A program made the translations under genes and the position numbers. Source: Nesterenkonia sphaerica (GTDB lineage Bacteria > Actinomycetota > Actinomycetes > Actinomycetales > Micrococcaceae). From it: 64,000 nucleotides of DNA. The stretch is from the NCBI RefSeq assembly GCF_005771565.1, contig NZ_VAWA01000002.1:208160-272159 (forward strand), written 5' to 3'. Positions 1 through 6,828 of this stretch are shown here, piece after piece. How positions within the stretch are numbered: position 1 is the first letter of the stretch; each line of letters starts with the position of its first letter. Under the pieces are notes generated by a model, which saw nothing but the letters and a program-made list of their open reading frames with translations, was not told the DNA's origin and ran no database searches.

Positions 1-22
1 AGCAGGAACGCGTACCGGGCCC

Positions 23-280
23 TCACAGGTTGGCCTCGGCCCCACCAGGGGCGTGTTTGAGGGGGTCGGTGCTACGCCAGAACAGCCGGGCTTGCAGGAA
101 TGACTCCAGCCAGGGGCGGTGCTCGTGGCAGGCGAGCCAGATCTTGCGCCGCTCCGGGCTGTGGATCTTGGGGTTGTTCCACTTCACCTGCCAGTCGGCC
201 GGTGCCACACACCCTTTGCGGGAGCACTGCGGCACCTCGGGGCCCTGCTGATCGGAGCTCAATGCACCTAAGAGGTCCAT
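23..280 (-). CDS. small conserved actinobacterial protein with Cys/His cluster
   Basis: This 85-residue protein starts at an ATG that overlaps the stop of the upstream DUF3099 gene by one base (TGATG), so the two are probably translationally coupled. A longer reading frame exists upstream but runs deep into the DUF3099 gene and is not credible. Visible features are a C-x4-C pair near residue 20 (CSRKGC) and a later CHEH cluster near residue 53, spaced like a small zinc-binding site, with a Trp-rich middle (WQVKWNN). Short proteins of this type are sometimes labelled acetone carboxylase in actinobacterial annotations, for which I see no support. The function is unknown. I am confident that the gene is real and not of any role. 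Confidence 0.7.
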   Translation of the reverse strand: MDLLGALSSDQQGPEVPQCSRKGCVAPADWQVKWNNPKIHSPERRKIWLACHEHRPWLESFLQARLFWRSTDPLKHAPGGAEANL

Positions 281-690
281 CAGCGCTGCTCCTCCTGGTC
301 GCTGTCGATTGTGTCGAGCTGTCCGGGGATCACGTCCGGGTGGTCGCTGCGCGGCTGTGGGGGCTCTGTCTCGCCTTCTTCCCACCACATCAGGGGATCC
401 TCCCGGCCAGCGGTCAGCCTAGGGCGCTGATCCAATCCAGCAGCTTCCCGCTGCGCCATGTAGCGGTCGCCCCCAGCATTGGCGTTGACCACCGCCACAT
501 AGGGCAGCACGGCGGCGGCGACCACGAAGGCAACCGCCCACCAGCTCTGCCATACGACGCCGACCACCGCCGCCAGGATAAAGCAGACGATGCGGATCGA
601 CATGGCTACCGAGTAGCGGACCATCCGGGAACGCTGCTCTACACTGTGCTTCAGCGGCGCGTCCGTGATGGAGTGGACCGGTTTGGTCAT
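280..690 (-). CDS. DUF3099 family membrane protein
   Basis: The 136-residue protein begins MTKPVHSITDAP, which is the recognisable start of DUF3099 proteins. Two adjacent hydrophobic segments at about residues 26-47 and 50-70 predict a two-pass membrane protein with a polar, acidic C-terminal tail. It is first in a two-gene operon with the small protein that follows. A 17-bp palindrome, TTCTAC-N5-GTAGAA, lies 8 bases upstream of the start codon. The same palindrome lies upstream of the BlaI-type repressor gene in this window, so the operon may be under BlaI-type control (inference). The biochemical role of DUF3099 is unknown. Confidence 0.85.
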   Translation of the reverse strand: MTKPVHSITDAPLKHSVEQRSRMVRYSVAMSIRIVCFILAAVVGVVWQSWWAVAFVVAAAVLPYVAVVNANAGGDRYMAQREAAGLDQRPRLTAGREDPLMWWEEGETEPPQPRSDHPDVIPGQLDTIDSDQEEQR

Positions 691-697
691 CTTCTCA

Positions 698-714
698 TTC
701 TACGCGCTGTAGAA
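698..714. promoter_or_regulatory. palindrome TTCTAC-N5-GTAGAA (candidate BlaI-type operator)
   Basis: A perfect 6-bp inverted repeat with a 5-bp spacer (TTCTAC gcgct GTAGAA) sits directly upstream of the DUF3099 start. The identical arms and spacing recur at 4195-4211 upstream of the blaI-like gene. BlaI-family operators are dyads with TAC/GTA half-sites, so this is a plausible operator. The regulator assignment is inference. Confidence 0.5.
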
Positions 715-817
715 CGGGCTGTCAGAGTCTCCAGCTGCACGCGGCTCTCCGCGGCGTACCAGTGGGTAGGTTCCAGTCTCACGTAGGGTGGTGGGCGAGT
801 AATTCTGCACTGGATGA

Positions 818-1534
<717 letters not shown>

Positions 1535-1572
1535 GCACACCGATGTCATTCCGCAAGCAGAAAGAGGACGTT

Positions 1573-2334
1573 ATGGGAACCAGAGACCTTGCAGGCAAAG
1601 GTGCCATCATCACCGGTTCTTCCCGGGGGATCGGCGCAGCCACCGCCCAACTCATCGGACAACGGGGAGCCGGTGTGGTGGTGAACTACCGGGCAAAGGC
1701 CCCGCGCGCCAACAAGGTGGTCAAAGGAATTCAGGAGGCCGGCGGCCAGGCCGTTGCCGTTCAGGCGGACCTCACAGAGCAGGAGGGCACTGATGCGCTG
1801 ATCAACGCTGCCGTCGAGCACTTCGGCTCCCTGGACCTGCTGATTCTGAACGCCTCAGGCGGTATGGAAACTGACCGTGGCGAAAACTATGCGCTGAGTC
1901 TGAACCGTGACGCTCAGGTCAACATGGTCAAGGCGGCGATGCAGGTGATGCCACGCGGCGGGCAGATCATCTTCGTCACCAGCCACCAGGCGCATTTCAT
2001 TCACGATGTCTCCACGATGGACGCCTATGAACCGGTGGCCCGTTCCAAGCGCGCCGGCGAGGACGCGTTGCGCGAGATGGTCCCTGAGTTGGACGAGCGC
2101 GGCATCATCCTGACGGTGGTCTCCGGAGACATGATTGAAGGAACGATTACCGCGACCCTGCTCAACCGAGCTGAGCCGGGTGCGATCGAGGCTCGCCGGG
2201 AGGCTGCCGGCAAGCTGTATTCGGTGGAAGAGTTCGCTGCTGAGATTGCGGCGATGGTCGGCAAGCCTGGCTTGGAGCAGGCTCATACGGAACTGGTGGG
2301 CGGCGCCGAAGACTTCTTGGCCCGCTCCCGCTGA
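1573..2334 (+). CDS. SDR oxidoreductase with Y-X6-K active site (FabL-like enoyl-ACP reductase candidate)
   Basis: A 253-residue SDR. I chose the internal ATG at 1573 over the upstream ATG at 1543 because AGAGGA precedes it and the Rossmann fold begins normally after it. The cofactor motif is classical (TGSSRGIG, residues 14-21). The usual Y-x3-K catalytic pair is absent. Instead the protein has Y152 and K159 (YEPVARSK), a Y-x6-K spacing, with S137 upstream. Y-x6-K is the hallmark of enoyl-ACP reductases such as FabI, InhA and FabL, and FabL of Bacillus combines it with a classical TGxxxGIG N-terminus as seen here. The position directly after fabG fits fatty acid synthesis. The enoyl reductase role is an inference. 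Confidence 0.7.
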   Translation: MGTRDLAGKGAIITGSSRGIGAATAQLIGQRGAGVVVNYRAKAPRANKVVKGIQEAGGQAVAVQADLTEQEGTDALINAAVEHFGSLDLLILNASGGMETDRGENYALSLNRDAQVNMVKAAMQVMPRGGQIIFVTSHQAHFIHDVSTMDAYEPVARSKRAGEDALREMVPELDERGIILTVVSGDMIEGTITATLLNRAEPGAIEARREAAGKLYSVEEFAAEIAAMVGKPGLEQAHTELVGGAEDFLARSR

Positions 2335-2355
2335 GCAGAGCTGGGGCGGGTCGGT

Positions 2356-2364
2356 CGGCTAGCT
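2356..2364. repeat. 9-bp direct repeat CGGCTAGCT, left copy
   Basis: The sequence CGGCTAGCT occurs here and again at 2776-2784, on either side of the transposase relic. It could be a target-site duplication left by the element, or chance. Confidence 0.35.
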
Positions 2365-2539
2365 GTACCCATCGAGCACGTGGGTTGAGGCAGTGTGATC
2401 CGTGCATCTGAACACTGGCACGCCGACGACTGTCATTTCCGTGCGTTCTCCACCCCACCCTCGTGCCTAAGAGCGTCGGATGTGAGATCTGTCGCTGATG
2501 GCGCGGTTCGGGGAGCTGCTGCACGTCGAGACCGGTCCC

Positions 2540-2775
2540 GTGTGGCCGAGGCCGAGGTCCACGACGATGAGACTGCCGCGACAGCCGCTGCGGTGCTGAC
2601 CCGGGCTGCGGTCATATGCGACGAGCTCGGGATCAGGCACTGCCGGACTCGGCCACACACCCCGCAGACCCGCGGTGAGATGGAGCGATGTCATCGCACA
2701 CTGACCAAGGGGAGGGCGATGCCCGCTGCGGCACCAGCCTGCCGCCACCATATCGACCAACGTGACAGGTCATGA
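2540..2775 (+). pseudogene. IS481-type transposase relic
   Basis: The translated stretch from about 2557 to the stop at 2775 reads like pieces of an IS481-family integrase-core transposase. A DDETAATAA-like segment is followed by ELGIRHCRTRPHTPQT and then RGEMERCHRTLTKGRA, which matches the C-terminal catalytic block (normally LGIRHxRTRPxxPQTNGKxERFHRTL). The middle of the core, including the segment with the second catalytic Asp, is missing, and there is no N-terminal helix-turn-helix region or credible start. This is therefore a decayed fragment with an internal deletion. The rest of 2335-2540 shows no gene I can support. Confidence 0.7.
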
Positions 2776-2784
2776 CGGCTAGCT
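2776..2784. repeat. 9-bp direct repeat CGGCTAGCT, right copy
   Basis: Second copy of the repeat at 2356-2364. It overlaps the stop codon of the M56 peptidase gene, so the element's insertion could have defined that gene's 3' end. Confidence 0.35.
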
Positions 2785-3756
2785 CAGCAGGAGCAGACCG
2801 GTGGGGACACCCAACAGCGCTGCTGAGGCGAGCAGTGTGCTGGAGGTCGCCAGCGGCCCCAGCGGTGCCGGAGGTGCCAGCAGCCGCTGCAGCCGGGCAC
2901 CGGTGATCAGCGCCGCGGGGGTGCCAGGCCCATCGGAGCAGTCCCTGCTTTCCCCGATGGGTGCCTCCGGCTGTTGCGGCGCCTCCACGGAGCTCAGGGC
3001 CAATGACCGCAGGAGAGTCTCCGGGGAGCAATGACGCAGCGCACCGTCGTCGGCGAGCATCTCGGTCAACTCCAGCACCGCCTCCCGGCCGTACCGGTTC
3101 GTCGGCAGCCACGGCAGCGCCCGGTACCACGCTTCAAAGGCCATGGTCAGCAGATGGTGGCGCTGCCTGAGGTGTGTCTGTTCATGCGCGACCACCGCCT
3201 CCAGTTCCGGGGCGCTCAGCGTCTCCAGCAGACCTCGAGACAGCACCGTGACCGAGCTGGCGTGGGTGCGGCCGGGCAGGCAGTAGGCCAGCGGCGTCTG
3301 GTGCTCAATGACCTGAGTGTCCGCCTCATCTCGGGTATTGGTCAGGGGAGTCGAGAGCAGGTCCACCAGTTGCCGATGCCTGCGACGGGCACCCAGTACA
3401 CGGAAGTACGTGCGAGCCAGAGTCAGCAGGAGGTGCCCGGCCAGCAGCACACCCGCGCAGAGTGCGAAGATGTGCCAGGCACGCAGCTCTGGCGGGGCTG
3501 CTGCGGCCGTATTCTCTGCCAACGCGAGTGTAGCGGCGGCTCCGAGGCTCTCCGGGACGCTTGCACCCAAGGGCGCGAGACCATAGACGATTGGTGCGCC
3601 CACCATAGACAGGCCCCCGGCCAGGGCGATCGCTTGCCAGAGGACCATGGCTACCCATGGGGAACGGGCTCGGAATGAGGCCGTGTGGAGAAACTTCGGC
3701 ACAGGCACTGCAAGGACAGCCGCTAGGGCGGCCAGGAACAATGCTAGAGCTTCCAC
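2779..3756 (-). CDS. M56 family membrane metallopeptidase (BlaR1/MecR1-like)
   Basis: A 325-residue membrane protein with an HEQTH zinc-protease motif (about residue 190) in the setting LEAVVAHEQTH, and hydrophobic segments at about residues 2-18, 35-60, 92-112 and at the extreme C-terminus. This is the M56 architecture without the extracellular penicillin-binding domain of BlaR1. It lies 36 bases after the BlaI-type repressor gene on the same strand, the usual pairing in which the protease inactivates the repressor on a membrane signal. The annotated start is a GTG with a weak ribosome site. The 3' end falls inside a 9-bp repeat next to a transposase relic. The signal sensed is unknown. Confidence 0.85.
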   Translation of the reverse strand: MEALALFLAALAAVLAVPVPKFLHTASFRARSPWVAMVLWQAIALAGGLSMVGAPIVYGLAPLGASVPESLGAAATLALAENTAAAAPPELRAWHIFALCAGVLLAGHLLLTLARTYFRVLGARRRHRQLVDLLSTPLTNTRDEADTQVIEHQTPLAYCLPGRTHASSVTVLSRGLLETLSAPELEAVVAHEQTHLRQRHHLLTMAFEAWYRALPWLPTNRYGREAVLELTEMLADDGALRHCSPETLLRSLALSSVEAPQQPEAPIGESRDCSDGPGTPAALITGARLQRLLAPPAPLGPLATSSTLLASAALLGVPTGLLLLS

Positions 3757-3792
3757 CGCACCAGTCTATTTGGCAGGCGGAATCGGCACACT

Positions 3793-4131
3793 TCAGCCGA
3801 GGATTCGGCGCAGTGCCGCAGCTTCGGAGTCGGAGACGCTGCCGATAAAACGGGCGAGGACCACTTCCCGGTCTGGAACCGTGCCAAGGACCTCATTGAG
3901 CATCTCCACGGTGTGCTCCTCCCGGGAGGCCACCGCAGCGTACCGGTGGGGCCGGGAGGCGCGCTCACGGCGGACCATGCCTTTCTTCTCCAACCGGGCC
4001 AGTACAGTCAGCACGGTGGTGACGGCCAAGTCCTCATCCAACAGCTCACAGACCTCATTGGCGCTCAGCGGCTGCGCCGAGTCCCAGAGGAGACTCATGA
4101 CTGAACGCTCAAGCTCACCGAGTGAAGCCAT
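3793..4131 (-). CDS. BlaI/MecI/CopY family transcriptional repressor
   Basis: A 112-residue winged-helix protein with the family pattern LGELERSVMSLLW, then PLSANEVCELL, then TVLTVLARLEKKGMVRRE, followed by a C-terminal dimerisation helix. I chose the ATG at 4131 because AAAGGAG precedes it at good spacing; an in-frame ATG at 4161 would add ten residues. The gene is cotranscribed with the M56 peptidase. A palindrome at 4195-4211 lies upstream and probably serves as an autoregulatory operator, with an identical-arm copy upstream of the DUF3099 operon. The effector could be a cell-wall or membrane stress signal (inference from the family). Confidence 0.88.
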   Translation of the reverse strand: MASLGELERSVMSLLWDSAQPLSANEVCELLDEDLAVTTVLTVLARLEKKGMVRRERASRPHRYAAVASREEHTVEMLNEVLGTVPDREVVLARFIGSVSDSEAAALRRILG

Positions 4132-4194
4132 GCTGTTTGTGCTCCTTTTGGACCGAGTCATTATTGGACCAGGATACTCCCATCGACGTGAAGT

Positions 4195-4211
4195 TTCTAC
4201 ACGCCGTAGAA
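4195..4211. promoter_or_regulatory. palindrome TTCTAC-N5-GTAGAA upstream of blaI-like gene
   Basis: A perfect inverted repeat (TTCTAC acgcc GTAGAA) about 65 bases upstream of the repressor's preferred start, between it and the topoisomerase gene. It matches the arms and spacing of the element at 698-714 exactly, which is consistent with a shared repressor. Confidence 0.55.
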
Positions 4212-4230
4212 GTGTGGCGGCGCGTCGCGC

Positions 4231-6768
4231 TTACGCGTCGGCCCAGCTCAGCGCCGCCGATGACAGTGCCTCCGGGCTGGAGCCCACGGCATCGATGGGC
4301 TGATCCACCATTATTCCGGACCCGTCGCGGCGAACCAGTTCCGCAGGCAGGGTCCGCGCAGCACCCCGGCGATCGGCTGCTAACGCAGGTGCCAGCACCG
4401 CCGACCCCAGTGTGAGGTGGTCCTCGCCGCGGAGGAAGCGGTGCGCTCGGACGCCTCCGGTGGCGCGGCCCTTGGCCGGGAACTCAGCGAGGTCGGTGAC
4501 CTTCACTGTGGCCTGGCCCAGCCCTTCAAGAGTCTCTGCACCGGAGGAGCAGGTGACCACGACCGCACCTGCGGGCGTCGCTGCGGCGGCTGCAGGTACC
4601 ACGCTGAAACCAATGACGGCATCGGCGGCGCTCAGTTTCATTCCGGCCACCCCCGAGCCCGTGCGTCCCTGAGGACGGACGTGTGAGGCTGGGAAGCGCA
4701 GCAGCTGCGCGGCACCCGAGAGGAACACCAGCTCATCGTCGTCCTCGGCGGCGACCGAGGCGCCGACCACCTGGTCCTGATCCTTCAGCGTGATGATCTC
4801 CCACTGTTCCCGGTTCAGCGGATAGTCCGGATTGACCCGTTTGACCCGGCCAGCGGCGGTGGCCACCGCCACCACCCGGTCCAGCGGCACAAGTGCGACC
4901 ACCTGCTCCTTCTTCTGCAGTTGCAGGCTCCCGGCCATGAAGTCCTTGATCTTGCCGCCCTGGTTGAGGTTCACAGTCCCGCCCACCACCTCCACAGGAG
5001 GCATCTCCATCACGGGCAGGCGGACCATCCGGCCGTCGCTGGTGACCGCACCGACCTGCCCTCGGGAGGTAGTGGCCACCAGGGAGCGGAGCACATCATG
5101 CCGGCGCCGGCGCGAGGGGTGCAGCAGTGAAGCACGATCGGTGGTCCGGGCCAGCATTCCGGAGTCCGAAAGCATCACCCAGCATGGCGCATCGGGAATC
5201 TCAAGCGAATCCGACTCGGCCGGGCTCTTCCCTGACGTCGGTCCGGTGGAGGCTGTCACCGCGGGCTCCGCCTCGGCGTCGAGGAGCTCAGTGCGCCGGT
5301 CGTCGCCGTGGCGGTCAGCGACCTCTTGGAGCTCATCAGCCACTGTGGTGCGAAGCAGAGCATCGGAGTCCAGGATGGCGGTCAGCTGAGCGATTTCCTC
5401 CTGGAGCTTCTGCTGCTCCTGCTCCAACTCCAGGGTCGAATATCGGGTCAGCTGGCGCAGGCGCAGCTCCAGGATGTGGTCCGCCTGGAGCTCCGTGAGG
5501 TCGAAGATGGTCATCAGCCGCGTACGCGCTGCTGCCGAGTTGTCAGCCGCACGAATAATCTGGATGACCTGGTCGATGTCCAGGATGGCGACCAGCAGGC
5601 CCTCCACCAGGTGAAGCCGATGCTGGCGCTTGCTCAATCGGTGGCTGGTGCGCCGCCGCACCACCTTGATTCGGTGGTCGACGTACACCTGGAGCAGTTC
5701 CAGCAATCCCAGTGTGCGCGGCTGATCATTGACAAGTGCCACGTTATTGATGCCGAAATTGGTTTCCAGCGGCGTGTACCGATAGAGCTGGGCGAGCACC
5801 GCTTTCGGATCAAAGCCTGCCTTGAGCTCAATCACCATTCGCGTGCCGTGCTTACGGTCGGTGAGGTCCAACACATCGGAGATGCCGACAAGTTTCTTGG
5901 CCTGCGCGGCCTCTTTGATCTTGGCGATGATGGTTTCGGGGCCGACCATATACGGCAGCTCGGTGATGACAATTCCGCTGCGGCGGGCCGTGACCTGCTC
6001 GATGCTCGCCTTCGCCCGGATCCGGAAGCTGCCCCGGCCTGTCCGGTAGGCCTCGTACACCCCGTCCAGCCCAGTGATCCGACCCCCGGAGGGCATATCC
6101 GGCCCTGGGATATGGGTCATGATGTCTTCCAGCGTGGCTTCCGGATGGAGAATCAGGTGCCGGGCGCCGCTGACCACCTCACGCAGATTGTGCGGCGCCA
6201 TATTGGTGGCCATCCCCACTGCGATCCCGGAGGCACCGTTGACCAGCAGGTTCGGAAAAGCTGAGGGCAGGACTTCCGGCTGAGTGAACTGGTTGTCGTA
6301 GTTGGGTTCGAAGTCCACCACGTCCTCATCGAGGTCCGCGGTCATGGCCAGGGCTGCCTGTGCCATCCGCGCCTCGGTGTAGCGCGGGGCGGCGGGGCCG
6401 TCGTCGAGAGACCCGAAATTGCCGTGACCGTCCACCAACGGCAGGCGCAGCGCCCACGACTGAGCCATCCGGACCAAGGCATCGTAGATGGCCGAGTCCC
6501 CATGCGGGTGCAGCTTTCCCATGACTTCACCGACCACGCGAGCCGATTTCACATGCCCCTTCTCGGGGCGCAGGCCCATCTGCGCCATCATGTAGAGGAT
6601 TCTCCGCTGAACCGGCTTCAGCCCGTCCCGCGCGTCCGGCAACGCGCGCGAGTAGATCACCGAATAGGCGTACTCCAGGAACGAGGTCTCCATCTCCGAA
6701 GAGACGTCGATATCGGTGATGTTTTCCGGAGGCGTCACGGGCGCAGCGGCAGCAGGGCGACGAGCCAT
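4231..6768 (-). CDS. parC: DNA topoisomerase IV subunit A
   Basis: An 845-residue type IIA topoisomerase A subunit. It has the winged-helix region with the quinolone-pocket motif HPHGDSAIYD (Ser and Asp at the two classical resistance positions, so wild-type-like) and the catalytic tyrosine in PRYTE. The C-terminal region carries the beta-pinwheel repeats. The GyrA-box QRRGGKG of true GyrA is not present in that domain, which favours ParC over GyrA. The start is the ATG of MARRP; an upstream extension of 47 codons is unlikely. It would decatenate daughter chromosomes together with ParE, which is not in the window. The promoter lies in the short 60-bp gap shared with the divergent acetyltransferase gene. 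Confidence 0.88.
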   Translation of the reverse strand: MARRPAAAAPVTPPENITDIDVSSEMETSFLEYAYSVIYSRALPDARDGLKPVQRRILYMMAQMGLRPEKGHVKSARVVGEVMGKLHPHGDSAIYDALVRMAQSWALRLPLVDGHGNFGSLDDGPAAPRYTEARMAQAALAMTADLDEDVVDFEPNYDNQFTQPEVLPSAFPNLLVNGASGIAVGMATNMAPHNLREVVSGARHLILHPEATLEDIMTHIPGPDMPSGGRITGLDGVYEAYRTGRGSFRIRAKASIEQVTARRSGIVITELPYMVGPETIIAKIKEAAQAKKLVGISDVLDLTDRKHGTRMVIELKAGFDPKAVLAQLYRYTPLETNFGINNVALVNDQPRTLGLLELLQVYVDHRIKVVRRRTSHRLSKRQHRLHLVEGLLVAILDIDQVIQIIRAADNSAAARTRLMTIFDLTELQADHILELRLRQLTRYSTLELEQEQQKLQEEIAQLTAILDSDALLRTTVADELQEVADRHGDDRRTELLDAEAEPAVTASTGPTSGKSPAESDSLEIPDAPCWVMLSDSGMLARTTDRASLLHPSRRRRHDVLRSLVATTSRGQVGAVTSDGRMVRLPVMEMPPVEVVGGTVNLNQGGKIKDFMAGSLQLQKKEQVVALVPLDRVVAVATAAGRVKRVNPDYPLNREQWEIITLKDQDQVVGASVAAEDDDELVFLSGAAQLLRFPASHVRPQGRTGSGVAGMKLSAADAVIGFSVVPAAAAATPAGAVVVTCSSGAETLEGLGQATVKVTDLAEFPAKGRATGGVRAHRFLRGEDHLTLGSAVLAPALAADRRGAARTLPAELVRRDGSGIMVDQPIDAVGSSPEALSSAALSWADA

Positions 6769-6828
6769 AAGAAGTGGAGGCTGTCCTTCGTCTCGTATGC
6801 GGGCAGTTATCTGGTTAGTCTTGATCTT

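Noticed and set aside
5308..6264. 318-codon open frame antisense to the topoisomerase gene
   Set aside because: Opposite a conserved catalytic region of ParC, with no similarity recognised.
4231..6768. Possibility that this gene is gyrA
   Set aside because: The C-terminal domain has no QRRGGKG-like GyrA box, and no gyrB lies beside it; ParC fits better.
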